The position numbers were made by a program, and so were the translations under genes. Below the pieces are notes generated by a model. That model searched no databases. It worked only from the letters and a program-made list of their open reading frames with translations, and was not told the DNA's origin. Below, one piece after another: positions 54,908 to 63,700 of a stretch of 64,000 nt of DNA (position 1 is its first letter; each line of letters begins with the position of its first letter). The DNA comes from DATGPD01 sp041398565 (lineage in GTDB: Bacteria > Planctomycetota > UBA1135 > UBA2386), in contig JAWKUN010000002.1 in NCBI GenBank assembly GCA_041398565.1, forward strand, positions 2,046,001 through 2,110,000, given 5' to 3'.

Positions 54908-55225
54908 GACACTCGCTCCTGGAAAGGCGGGCAGCGGCTCGGCCACGGCATGACGGGTTGCAGAGAGGCACCGTGGACCACGAGCGGCCCCACGGAGGAA
55001 TGCAGCGCGACCCCGAGGTCGCACCGTGAATCCGGCCTTCCTCCCGAACTTCGGAAAGGAAACCGCACGGTCCGCTCCCGTGGATGACGTTGCTGGCGGT
55101 CGCGTCTGCGACCGCGAGCCCCCTGACGGCGCCGCGCCGGACGCGCCGTGATCCGAGGTCGCCAAGAGGCCGTAGCCCTCGGCCACGCACCGGATCGAGC
55201 CGCAGTTGTCGCCGCCCGTCATCTG

Positions 55226-55529
55226 CGACGAGGTGAACGCGACCGTGGATCCGATGACGATCATGGCCGGGAAGCCGTACACCACGCAGCGGTTGAACAC
55301 CGCTTCGCGGCAGGAAGCGAAGGTGCAAGCGTACGCCAGGCTGCCGGGGACGATGGTTGGTGTGTGCACGTCGACGTCTTCGAGCAGCACGCGACCGTCG
55401 TTGGCGAAGAGCCGCATGGCGGGATAGACCCCCGGCACCGACGCGACGATCACGCTGCGCAGCACGAACTGGCGCCCCGCCGGCAATCCGGTGATCTCCA
55501 CCACGGCCGGCGCCATGAGCGCGCTGCTG
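55226..55529. repeat. Segmental duplication unit A, copy 2
   Basis: Second copy of 51106-51410. Here the frame is unbroken and reads 'AVVEITGLPAGRQFVLRSVI'. It overlaps unit C copy 2 by 11 nt. Confidence 0.9.
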
Positions 55530-55762
55530 AACGCCTGATTGCCGCCGCCGGAGAAGTCGCCGAGCATGCTCTGGAGGATCAGCTCGAGGCCGTCCAACCC
55601 CACGGGGATCGGCAGCGTGCCTGTGTGGGTCGTGCCGGACGATTGGCACCAGACATCGATCGTGGCCCAGGAGTCCGCGAGATCGAAGTCGAGCCAGCAG
55701 TCGTTGCCGTACGGCAAGAACGGCTTGCTCGGCACACCGACGAACTTTGCGTCGTACCAACC
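55519..55762. repeat. Segmental duplication unit C, copy 2
   Basis: Second copy of 51999-52242, in the same orientation. Confidence 0.9.
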
Positions 55763-55819
55763 GCGCGCCGGCACGCGGCTGGCGCGGCCATCTTCGACCG
55801 ATTCTCGGGCATCGTGTGT

Positions 55820-55984
55820 CTACCAGATCTTCAGGCCGGTCACGTCGGTGAAGCGGGCGCCACCCGGAGTGACTGCCACCGCTTGCAGGAACAGCTTGCT
55901 GCCGACCGCGCTGGGAACGACCACGTTGATGTTCGCCATTCCCAGTCCGGGCACGGTGGACGACAGCAACGTCGCCGGGATCGT
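55820..55984 (-). pseudogene. C-terminal fragment of a secreted protein
   Basis: The last 53 codons before a stop read 'IPATLLSSTVPGLGMANINV' then 'VVPSAVGSKLFLQAVAVTPG', the typical beta-strand end of planctomycete secreted proteins. Upstream the frame turns into low-complexity sequence with no start. It is an orphan 3' end. Confidence 0.55.
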
Positions 55985-56067
55985 CGGCCGTGCTGGCGAG
56001 GAAGGTCTCAAGGTTTGCGGCGAGGAGCCGATACAGAGCGGAGGTCTCGGACTGTCGGCGTTGCCAG

Positions 56068-56096
56068 GTCCTGGCGATGGAATCCACCGCCCGGAC
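56068..56096. repeat. Palindrome of family 2, copy 1
   Basis: The stretch TCCTGGCGATGGA-A-TCCACCGCCCGGA forms a 13-bp stem with two mismatches or G-U pairs. It lies between two orphan gene ends. Confidence 0.6.
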
Positions 56097-56133
56097 GAGT
56101 GGCCTGAGACGGGCGTTCGGTTACGGAGGTAAA

Positions 56134-56334
56134 CCCAGCGCCCCGGGGCCCGTCGCGCCGCCGCGGCGCTGCCGCTCACCCTCGAGGCCAGCCTGCCGGT
56201 GGCGATCCCGGCCAGTTCACCGCTGCGCGGCGTGCCCCTGATCGAGCAGTGGGTGACGGTCGACCTGGCGACGCCGGCCTGCACGACGTTTCGGTTCGAC
56301 CAGTCAGATGCGCTGCGGGTCGTGATCGAGTGAG
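56134..56334 (+). pseudogene. C-terminal fragment of a secreted protein (plus strand)
   Basis: From just after a TAA (56131-56133) the frame reads 'LPLTLEASLPVAIPASSPLR' and 'GVPLIEQWVTVDLATPACTT', ending 'ALRVVIE' and TGA at 56334. The composition is typical of C-terminal domains of secreted planctomycete proteins. No start or signal peptide is present. It faces the opposite way to the fragment at 55820. Confidence 0.55.
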
Positions 56335-56482
56335 CGCGCGCCGGCGTCCCGCCGCAGTCGTCTGGTTCTGCGCCGGTGCCGGCTGCGACGCCGGAGGCGC
56401 GTCTTGCGGGAGCGAACGTGGGCCCGCGCGGCCAGACGTGGCGGTCTGAACCTCGTACGCGCCCGCCCGAAACCGGCCCCCC

Positions 56483-59137
56483 TCAGCGGTGCTTGTCGGC
56501 CTGGTCCGGCTTGTTCCAGCGCTCGTACAGAGTCGCCAGCGCCGCGTGCGCGCGCTTGGTGGCGTCGGCGTCCTCGCCGACCGCAGCCTGCAGTGCCGTC
56601 AGGCTCTCGATCAGGTGCGCCTCGGCGGCGGCGAAGTCCTGCAGCTCGGTTTCGCAGCGACCGAGGTTGATACGGAACATGGATGTGCTGATCCGGGCAG
56701 CCCCCAAGGTGCGCACGCTGCCCTCGGTCGCCTCGCGGAACAGTGGCAGCGCCTCCTCGGCGCGGCCCTTCTTCAGCAGGATGGTGCCGAGCTGGTTGCA
56801 CGAGATGAGGAGATGGTAGTCGTCCGCGGGCAGGAGCCTTCGGCGCAGGCTCAACGCCTCGCGCGCGTGTTGCTCGGCCGGCTCGAGCTTGCCGTGCCGC
56901 TCGAGACAACGGGCGAGGCCGTTGTGCGTCCAAGCGGTCTGGGCACCCACACCGAATCGTTCGGTCTGGTCCCGCAGCAGCTCTTCGAACTCGAACTCCG
57001 CCTCGTCGAGTCGATCCATGTTGACCAGCACCTCGGCGAGGTCGTTGCGCGCGTCGAGCGTCCGTACGTGCCCGCGGCCCATTACCGCCACGCGATCGGC
57101 AAGCACCCGGCGCAGCAGCGGCAGCGCTTCGTCGGGTTGCTCCGCGCAGTACAGCACCCACGCCAGCGAGCCTCGCACGTCCATCGCCACGGCGCTGCGA
57201 GGGCCCGAGATGCGCTCGCGGCGCTCGAGTACGTCGCGCAGCTCTTTCTCGGCCGCCTCGCGCGCACCGTTGGTCGACTCGGCCAGGGCCGCATGGGTCC
57301 GTGCCGTGAGCAACAGGTCGTCGTCCTCGTCCAAACGCAACCGCTGGCAGCGCTCCAGCGCTTCACGGGCGATCGGCTGGAAACCGCGGTCGGCGGCGGC
57401 CCACAGCACGTCGGCGAGCGCGTGCATGGCGCCGAGAGTCTGGCGCGCATCAGGACCGTGGGTGCGCTGCGTGCCCTCCAGGCCGGCGCGCGCGAACTCG
57501 CCAGCACGGGCGGTGTCGCCCGTGCCCAGGCAGGCCTTGGCCAACGCCAGCGTGGCGGCGATCGTCTCGGCGTGGTCGGCGCCGTACATCCCCAGCAGGA
57601 GTTCGTGCGCGCGTTCGAGCTCGGGCCGCCCCTTGTCGGGGAAGCCGATGTGCGTGTAGGTGGTGCCCAGGGTACGGCGGGTCGCGGCCTCGACCTCGGG
57701 CAGGTCGGCGAAGCGGGTGCCGATGGCCGCGGTGGCGGCGTCGAGCACATCGACCACGCGCAACTCGGTCCCGCCGAGGGTTCCGCTCACCTCGGCGTCT
57801 GGTCCCGCCAGCAGGTCGGCCAGCACGCCACGCGTCGCCGCGGCGATGTGCAGATCGCGCACGGCCGCGCGGCGAGCCCGCACCGCGTCGGCGAACAGCC
57901 ACGCCATCGCCAGTGAAGAGACACCGAGCACCACCAGAACGGTCGCCGCCACCGGGCTGCGCTGAGCGAAGCGCCGCACCCGCAGCACCGGTCCGGCGCT
58001 CCGCGCGGCGATCGGCCGGCGGGCGAGCGCCCGGCGCAGGTCGTCGCGCAGTGAACGCGCGTCGCGATAGCGGTGCCCGACTTCGGGGGCCATCGCCGTG
58101 TCGACGATGGTCTCCACCTCCGGACGCACCTGGCTGTTGAGCGTGCGCAGGCGCGGTCGCTCGCCGCGCAGGATCGCGCGCTGCACTTCCTCGCCGGTGG
58201 TGCCGGCGAACGGCAGCCGGCCGCCGAGCAGTTCGAACAGGGACACGCCGAGCGCATACACGTCGGTGCGCCCGTCGGGCGGGCCGTCGCCGCGCAGGCT
58301 CTCGGGCGCCATGTAGGGCAGCGACCCTGGGTTCTGGCCGGTGCGGGTCACTCGACTCTGGCCCTCGGCGTGCGCCAGACCGAAGTCGATCAAGATGGCG
58401 CGGCCGTCGGCGGCGAGCATCACGTTCGAGGGTTTCACGTCGCGGTGTACGACCCCGTGCGCGTGCGCGTGCGCCAGTGCGTCTGCCATCTCCGCAGCGA
58501 TGCGCAGGCACGCGTCCTCCCATCCGCCCGCGAACAGTTCGGCATCGACTTCGGCGCCGGCGGCGGCGGCGAGGTCGCGCCCGGTTCGCGCGGGCGGCGG
58601 TTGCCGTGCGAGGTCGGCGACAGCGGCCGCGAGGCTGCGGCCTTCGATCCACTCCATCGCCAGGAACGGCACCCCGTCGGCGTCGCCGGTGGCGAACAAC
58701 GGCGCGATCGCGGGGTGCTCGAGGCGCGCGACCGCGTCGGCTTCGCGGCGGAAGCGCTCGCGTGCGCCGGCGAACCACTGGTGCTCGGGTCGGATCAACT
58801 TCAGGGCCACCGTCCGCCCCATCGACACCTGTCGGGCCAAGTAGACCACGCCCATACCGCCACCGCCGAGCCGGCGCACCAGGTGGAAGTCGCCGAGGCG
58901 CTCCGGCCACGGCCCGGGGCCGGAGGGGTGGGGCGGCGTGGGCTCCGGCCGCCGACCGGCGCCGACCGCGTGCGCGAACATGTCGGTGTCCGCCAGTTCG
59001 CGCAGCATGCGCTCCACCTCGTCGCGCAGAGCCGGGGATTCTTCGCAGATGCGCAGCAGCGCCGCGGTCCGGTGCTCGGCCGGCGAGGCGGCCATCTCGG
59101 TCAGGCCTTGCTGCAGGATGTCGAATTCGTCGTCCAT
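56483..59137 (-). CDS. Membrane Ser/Thr kinase with TPR sensor, divergent from a sigma gene
   Basis: This is an 884-residue protein. A short helical N-terminus precedes the kinase (about 82-365): 'LGGGGMGVVYLARQVSMGRT', 'VALKLIRPE', 'VHRDVKPSNVML' (about 232), 'LIDFGLAHAEG' and 'YMAPESLRG', all catalytic residues kept. A membrane helix at about 391-412 is followed by roughly 450 residues of TPR units ('RTLGTTYTHIGFPDKGRPEL', 'NGLARCLERHGKLEPAEQHA'). ATG 59137 lies 161 nt from the divergent sigma start. It should phosphorylate proteins in response to a TPR-bound ligand. Confidence 0.93.
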   Translation of the reverse strand: MDDEFDILQQGLTEMAASPAEHRTAALLRICEESPALRDEVERMLRELADTDMFAHAVGAGRRPEPTPPHPSGPGPWPERLGDFHLVRRLGGGGMGVVYLARQVSMGRTVALKLIRPEHQWFAGARERFRREADAVARLEHPAIAPLFATGDADGVPFLAMEWIEGRSLAAAVADLARQPPPARTGRDLAAAAGAEVDAELFAGGWEDACLRIAAEMADALAHAHAHGVVHRDVKPSNVMLAADGRAILIDFGLAHAEGQSRVTRTGQNPGSLPYMAPESLRGDGPPDGRTDVYALGVSLFELLGGRLPFAGTTGEEVQRAILRGERPRLRTLNSQVRPEVETIVDTAMAPEVGHRYRDARSLRDDLRRALARRPIAARSAGPVLRVRRFAQRSPVAATVLVVLGVSSLAMAWLFADAVRARRAAVRDLHIAAATRGVLADLLAGPDAEVSGTLGGTELRVVDVLDAATAAIGTRFADLPEVEAATRRTLGTTYTHIGFPDKGRPELERAHELLLGMYGADHAETIAATLALAKACLGTGDTARAGEFARAGLEGTQRTHGPDARQTLGAMHALADVLWAAADRGFQPIAREALERCQRLRLDEDDDLLLTARTHAALAESTNGAREAAEKELRDVLERRERISGPRSAVAMDVRGSLAWVLYCAEQPDEALPLLRRVLADRVAVMGRGHVRTLDARNDLAEVLVNMDRLDEAEFEFEELLRDQTERFGVGAQTAWTHNGLARCLERHGKLEPAEQHAREALSLRRRLLPADDYHLLISCNQLGTILLKKGRAEEALPLFREATEGSVRTLGAARISTSMFRINLGRCETELQDFAAAEAHLIESLTALQAAVGEDADATKRAHAALATLYERWNKPDQADKHR

Positions 59138-59298
59138 GACATAGCGTGGATGGTGCGGGCCGCGTGCCCGACACGGACCGCCCCCGACCACGGGTGCGTT
59201 TCCCGTCGGGCCCTCCGGATCCGTGGCCCGCATCTTAGCCCTTCCTCGGGCAGGGGTACGGGCCTCGAAGCCCTTACCATCCGAGGCGGTCGGCACCG

Positions 59299-59940
59299 AT
59301 GCCTCACGACGACACCTCGGCCCTCCTCCAGCGCAGCAACGCCGGCGACGCCGACGCTCTGGCGGCCTTGCTCGCGCGCGACCTGCCCTGGATCAGGATC
59401 CACGTGCGCGCGCACCTGCCCCCGGTCCTGCGCCGGGCCGGCGACACCGACGACTTCGTCGGCGAGGCGGCGCTCAGCGTGCTGCGCCATGGTCCGCGCT
59501 TCGTGCTGGTCAAGCGCGAGCACTTCCGTGCCCTGCTGGCCAAGGTCGTGCTCAACATCCTGCGCATGCGCCACCGCGAGCTGCACGCGCTCAAGCGCGA
59601 GCCCGACCTCGAGCGACCGATGCTTTCGGATACCCAGCTGTACCTCGGCTGCCGACCCGTGCGCGAGGTGCCCAGTCCCGATCGCGTCGCCCAGGAACGC
59701 GAAGAGAAGGAGTGGTTGCGCCTGGGCCTGCTCCTGCTCGACTCCCCGGACGTGGAGGTGCTCGACCTGCACCGGCAGGGTCTGAGCGACCGGGAGGTCG
59801 GTGAGCGGCTGGGGATCGCCCACAACGCCGCGCGCATGCGTCGGTCTCGGGCCGTGGACCGGCTGACGCGCGTGGTGGGGCTGCTCAAGGGCGGCCGGCT
59901 CGACGAAGCGCTGGCGCCGCGTACGGGCACCGAGCCGTAG
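59299..59940 (+). CDS. ECF-like sigma factor, divergent from the kinase
   Basis: This 213-residue protein has region 2 'AGDTDDFVGEAALSVLRHGP' and 'HFRALLAKVVLNILRMRHRE'. Region 4 is 'LLLLDSPDVEVLDLHRQGLS' with 'DREVGERLGIAHNAARMRRS'. It is of the planctomycete kinase-linked type. A TACCAT at 59275-59280 may be its -10. The divergent layout differs from the coupled pairs elsewhere in this window but keeps sigma and kinase adjacent. Confidence 0.85.
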   Translation: MPHDDTSALLQRSNAGDADALAALLARDLPWIRIHVRAHLPPVLRRAGDTDDFVGEAALSVLRHGPRFVLVKREHFRALLAKVVLNILRMRHRELHALKREPDLERPMLSDTQLYLGCRPVREVPSPDRVAQEREEKEWLRLGLLLLDSPDVEVLDLHRQGLSDREVGERLGIAHNAARMRRSRAVDRLTRVVGLLKGGRLDEALAPRTGTEP

Positions 59941-60727
59941 CGGTCGCCGCGGGTGATCGAGGGCAGTGGGAACGGGCGGGCGCTCGGGCGACTGGCCAGA
60001 GTGACGCGCTGAGCGCCGCGCCGGGACCGGATTCGGACCCGTTTCGTCGGAACCCGGTCGGGTGCGTGACGTTCTCCGGCCGCTCTCCGGTTCCGCCAGC
60101 ACCCCGAAAGACTCGCCTCGTCTGCCGTCGCGCGCGCCCCTCCTCGCCCTCACCCTCGCCGCCTGTGCCACCGGCAACCTCGGACTCGCGCGGGATAGGA
60201 AGAGCAAGCTGCGTCCCTCGGGTTTGGTCCTGGGGGGCGGGTGTGGTTTCGGGCGCGGCTTGCACGGTGCTCGGTCCCACGGGTTGAACGGGAGGGTGTT
60301 CTACCCGGTGAGCATGGTCGTGGCGGCGATGGGTGTGGCGTCAACGCCCCCTTCGCTCTCCTCACTGGCCGGTTTGGGTGACCGCCGAGGTCCTGGCTCA
60401 GTTTGTCCAGCGCGTTGTGGAACATGTGCAGGAGTTCGTTCCGTGCCTCTCGACTCGAGCCGGTGATGTCGGCGGGAATCTCCTCGGCCATGTCCGACGT
60501 GACCGGCGCTCTTCCTGCGCGCCGCAGGTGCTCGAGCACACGTTCCGCGCGATCCCGATGAAGTGGCCACGGTAGCCTCGGGTGTCGCGTCGTGCCGGGC
60601 ACGGGGGCAAGCGCCGGACTTCGCGCGCAACCCGTGCGCCTCGCGGCTCACCCATCCTGGCGATGGACTCCATCGCCAGGACCACGAAGCGCTCGACGAG
60701 TCGTTGCGCGAGTGAATCGCGTGGGCT
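59941..60727. other. Gene-poor gap with a possible remnant and a palindrome
   Basis: No complete gene is convincing. On the minus strand at about 60340-60580 one frame reads 'TSDMAEEIPADITGSSREAR' and 'NELLHMFHNALDKLSQDLGG', which looks like real amphipathic helix rather than a shadow. It has no good start and no clean end. The palindrome at 60655-60681 lies next to the stop of the decayed WD40 gene. Confidence 0.4.
60655..60681. repeat. Palindrome of family 2, copy 2
   Basis: TCCTGGCGATGGA-C-TCCATCGCCAGGA is a perfect 13-bp inverted repeat with a 1-nt centre. It is 47 nt past the stop at 60728 of the decayed gene on the minus strand. There is no T-tract. Confidence 0.75.
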
Positions 60728-61807
60728 TCAGCGGACACGATCGAGGTTTCGCCGCAAGCGGCCGTCCACCAGCTTCCAGGCTCCGCGCGAGGTGAGTTGG
60801 GATGCGAGTTCGGCTGGCGGGCGTCGCCCGTCGGGAACGGACCAGGACTCGAACCTGAACCTGTTGCTGGTGCGCGCGACCCAGGCGCCGTCCGCGGAGA
60901 ACTCGATCCACGGCGTGCGGTTCGAGGTCGTTCTCACATCGTGGGAGACCGGCGCCGTCCCGGTGGCGTGGCGTACGAGCGGCGCGCCCGTGTTCGCATC
61001 GAACACGACGAGATCTCCGTCCGCGCCCGGGATCGCCACGGTCACTCCATCGGGTGCGAACGCGGCCACGTAGCGCGCTTGTCCCAGAAAGCCGTCCACC
61101 TCCATCTCGACGGTCTGCCCGCCGCGCGTCATGTCCAGAATCGTCGTCGACGGGCCGACCCACAGGAGATCGCACTGGATCGGCAGGGGCGTTTCGCCGC
61201 CGTGCGCGACAGCAACAAGCGGGTTTGTACCCTCGATCTCGCGACCGGGTCTCTGCTGAGCCACCAGCTGGAGTCCCTACGAACCTCGCGCTTGCGCACT
61301 TCTCGCCGGACAGCAAGGTCGTCGCGGCCATGAGCCGGGACGCGAACACTCTGTGCTTGTTCGACGCCGAGGCTGGTCGTTTCCTCGCCGAGCTCACTCG
61401 AGGGGAGGATCAACAAGCGAGGAGTTTCGGAGCATTCGATCGGAACGGCGATCGGATCGCCGCGGCATTCGGCCGCGAACTCTGCGTGTGGAGCACGCGG
61501 GACGGAAGCTTCCTTGGCTCGTATCCGACGTCGGCAGCAAACGAAGCCGTGTTCTGCCCGATGAGTGATCGGATCCTCGCCAACAACTCGCCTACGGACC
61601 GCATTGCATGGGGAAGGCCGGTTCGGGCGGAGCCTTCGTCGTGCCGGCGTCGGTGGCGGCGACGCCCATCCGCCGCAGGACCTCGAAGCGCCGGCGCAGC
61701 TCTCGGGCGGCCCCCGTGTGCTCCGCGCACAGGTCCTCGAGGCCGGCCGACGACTGGTCGGCCGGGCGCTCGAGCAGCTCACGCGGCAGGTCGTCGACTC
61801 GTTCCAT
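60728..61807 (-). pseudogene. Decayed kinase-WD40 gene: kinase domain lost, internal block inverted
   Basis: Minus-strand ATG 61807 starts a kinase-type N-terminal segment ('RVDDLPRELLERPADQSSAG', 'LEDLCAEHTGAARELRRRFE'), which stops just where a kinase domain should begin (about 61612). The next 450 nt hold WD40 blades on the plus strand. From about 61170 the minus strand resumes WD40 coding ('LLWVGPSTTILDMTRGGQTV', 'YVAAFAPDGVTVAIPGADGD', 'WIEFSADGAWVARTSNRFRF') up to the stop at 60728. Turning the middle block round would give a continuous WD40 series. The roughly 280-residue catalytic domain is absent, so the product cannot be a kinase. Confidence 0.75.
61165..61612 (+). other. Inverted WD40 block inside the decayed kinase gene
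   Basis: On the plus strand: 'EIALDRQGRFAAVRDSNKRV' and 'CTLDLATGSLLSHQLE', a +1/-1 slip near 61275, then 'LALAHFSPDSKVVAAMSRDA', 'DRNGDRIAAAFGRELCVWST' and 'AVFCPMSDRILANNS'. These are WD40 blades in the opposite sense to the flanks. There is no start codon context, and the frame meets antisense sequence at 61612. Confidence 0.75.
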
Positions 61808-61872
61808 TGCGGGCGCGCGCGGACGCGCACGATGCCGCGGCGGCGCGGCGCGACCAGGAGACGGCGGCGCCC

Positions 61873-62322
61873 TCAGTCCGCGCGCGGCAGGTCGGCCAGC
61901 CGGCACAGGGCGATGACTTCGCGCCGGTCCGGCGACAGGGTCTCCATGGCGCGCTCCAAGGATGCGCTCGCCTCCTGGCCGAGCGCGATTCGACTCGGCG
62001 AATCCGCGGCTGCCCGAGGATCGGCGTGCGCGTCACCGTCCAAGGTCGCCGGTCGCGCGCCCGGGCTGCGCTTGTGCGCCGCATGGCGCCGCAGGCGTTC
62101 GCGGACCTTGTTGAGGGCCGCGGTGAACAGCCAACCGCGGAAGCGGGTCTCGCCCTGCCACGCGAAGTCGGGGCCTGCCTCGAGGACCTCGCGACACGTC
62201 GACTGCACCAGGTCGGAGACGGATTCGTGCAAGCGCTGTTCGACGTCGCTCTGCGACCGGATGAACGCGCGTAGGCGCGGCAGGTAGCTCACGAGCGCCT
62301 CGTCGACACTGCGCTGGTCGCC
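61873..62322 (-). pseudogene. Truncated ECF-like sigma factor of the decayed cassette
   Basis: Region 2 is present ('SYLPRLRAFIRSQSDVEQRL', 'VSDLVQSTCREVL', 'FRGWLFTAALNKVRERLRRH') and region 4 starts ('LERAMETLSPDRREVIALCR'). The frame ends at TGA right after 'LADLPRAD', before the recognition helix, and a shifted frame shows 'RTEGAAVSWSRRA', like the lost end. At the 5' side the expected 'GDQRSVDEAL' lies directly after an in-frame TAG (62323-62325). The only start left is GTG 62292. It lies upstream of the kinase remnant, as in intact cassettes. Confidence 0.65.
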
Positions 62323-62468
62323 CTACGAGGCGCGCAGCGCCAGGGCTTCGGCATGGGTCGCGGCATCGTCTTGGGCAGTGGCTATCCTAGGGCAGTTGCT
62401 CGAAGGTTGCGTACGCCCCGCGCCCCCTCGCCGGCGAGGATTGCGCTGCAGACAGCGCCACCGGTCGT

Positions 62469-63512
62469 TCAATGCGCGGGGCCGACGTCGAACGCGTCGT
62501 CGACCGTGACCGAGACGCGGTAGGCGCCGATGTTGTTCTGCCAGTGTTCGTTGTCGTTGACGACGAACTGCAGCATGCCGGGGGTGTCCTCGTTCTCCCC
62601 ATCGAGGTGCGTGCCAGCGTAGCGGCGCTGGCCGGTCGGTCCGACGCGGTAGAGCACCGACCCCCAGCGGAAGCCCTCCTGCAGCTTGCGCTTGCCGGGC
62701 AGCGTCTCGAACAGACCGTCGGGGCCGGTGGCCCAGCCGTCCTCGTCGAACGACAGGCGAATGAAGCCCTGCGCGTCGGCGCGGATCCGCGACCTGCTGC
62801 GCGGCACGATGCCCGTCGTGACCCAATCGACGTAGGTGCAGTCGTGCAGGGCATGCAGTTCGAAGGTGCGCGTCACCTGCTTGCGGGCGACGCAGAGGAA
62901 CCGCAAGTCGGCGACGTCGATGGTGGCGGGCGCGTCGCGCGGGGGTGGGGAGCCCGCGTCCAAGGGTGTGGCGAGCGCGAGGGTCAGGCGAGCGTCGGTG
63001 CGGGGTTTGCCGCGCAGGACCGCGCCCGTGGCCAGGCGCAGCATCGCGAGGCTCCGGTCCTTGCAGTCGGCCCCGGCGGGCAAGAGGCGTGCGAACAGGC
63101 GATAGCGCGAGTCGGGCTCGTGGGCGTCGGTGTCTGCAAGGCTCTGCAACAGCGGCGTGACGACCGGCAGCCCGATCGCGAGGAGTTCATCGGTGGCGAC
63201 TGCGGCCTGCTGGCGATCGGCGCTCGCCAGCAGGGGAATGTCACGGGCGATGAGCCGCGCCTCGTGCTCGCTCGCCGCGGTGCCCATGTGGAGGGACAAG
63301 ACGTCGGCGAGCGGGAACTGGCGCTCGTCGCCGTCGACGCTGAAGTGCAGCGTCTGCGCGGACACCCGTCCAGACCAGTTGTGGCCATCGCGCGTACCGA
63401 GCCAGACGTCGACCGTGTTCGGCGCGGGAGTCGAAGCGTCCTGTGGCCGGACCGCGGCGGTACCTAGGGCGAGCACGACAGAGAGAAACGCGGCACGGGG
63501 TGTCCATCGCAT
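62469..63512 (-). CDS. Secreted protein with a PA-IL/LecA-like C-terminal domain
   Basis: The protein is 347 residues with a signal peptide (MRWTPRAAFLSVVLALGTAA). The middle (about 30-150) has an SH3-like strand set ('DVWLGTRDGHNWSGRVSAQT') and helices. The last 120 residues ('FIRLSFDEDGWATGPDGLFE', 'GMLQFVVNDNEHWQNNIGAY') resemble the PA-IL/LecA sugar-binding fold, including the 'NDNxxxxNxGxxxV' calcium/sugar motif. It could bind galactose-type sugars; this is inference from the motif. No neighbour supports a pathway. Confidence 0.75.
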   Translation of the reverse strand: MRWTPRAAFLSVVLALGTAAVRPQDASTPAPNTVDVWLGTRDGHNWSGRVSAQTLHFSVDGDERQFPLADVLSLHMGTAASEHEARLIARDIPLLASADRQQAAVATDELLAIGLPVVTPLLQSLADTDAHEPDSRYRLFARLLPAGADCKDRSLAMLRLATGAVLRGKPRTDARLTLALATPLDAGSPPPRDAPATIDVADLRFLCVARKQVTRTFELHALHDCTYVDWVTTGIVPRSRSRIRADAQGFIRLSFDEDGWATGPDGLFETLPGKRKLQEGFRWGSVLYRVGPTGQRRYAGTHLDGENEDTPGMLQFVVNDNEHWQNNIGAYRVSVTVDDAFDVGPAH

Positions 63513-63613
63513 GGCCCGTAGCGTGCCGTGCGCCGCGCGCACGGTCCATCGGCGAGCGCGCGGACGTCGCTTTGCGCGGCGCGGCGGCGCGGCAACGGAC
63601 GATCGCGTCCGGC

Positions 63614-63697
63614 TCAACGCGGCCCTGCCCCGAGCCCGTACTTGCGCCGGTAGGCGGCGAGCCGTTCCTCGAGCATGTGCGCCTGGTCGGGCGGTGT
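63614..63697 (-). pseudogene. Possible 3' end of a lost gene
   Basis: Directly after a TAG the minus strand reads 27 codons, 'TPPDQAHMLEERLAAYRRKY' then GLGAGPR and a stop. It looks like a natural C-terminus of a larger protein but is too short to be sure. A plus-strand fragment starts at the other side of the same 3-nt boundary. Confidence 0.3.
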
Positions 63698-63700
63698 CTA

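Larger units (their letters stand above)
55226..55774 (-). pseudogene. Chimeric fragment: ELWxTDGT tail joined to beta-helix segment
   Basis: On the minus strand the tail domain ('YGNDCWLDFDLADSWATIDV') runs without a break into the beta-helix sequence ('LMAPAVVEITGLPAG'). The tail normally ends a protein, so this order is unnatural. The junction lies in GCGCTGCTG, a 9-base string shared by both parental units. The fragment has no start with supporting signals and no 5' part. After 'TSSQMTGGDNCGSIRCVAEG' it degenerates into non-homologous sequence. It is best read as a recombination product of neighbouring gene pieces. Confidence 0.8.

Noticed and set aside
51974..55774. A single 1266-codon open frame spanning the chimera and the ELWxTDGT gene
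   Set aside because: The signal peptide and AGGAG site at 54907 mark the real start. The upstream part is duplicated debris, and the open frame is due to high GC.
61054..62274. Long plus-strand ORF of 406 codons
   Set aside because: Only the part from about 61275 to 61612 is WD40. The rest is antisense to the sigma and kinase N-terminal remnants.
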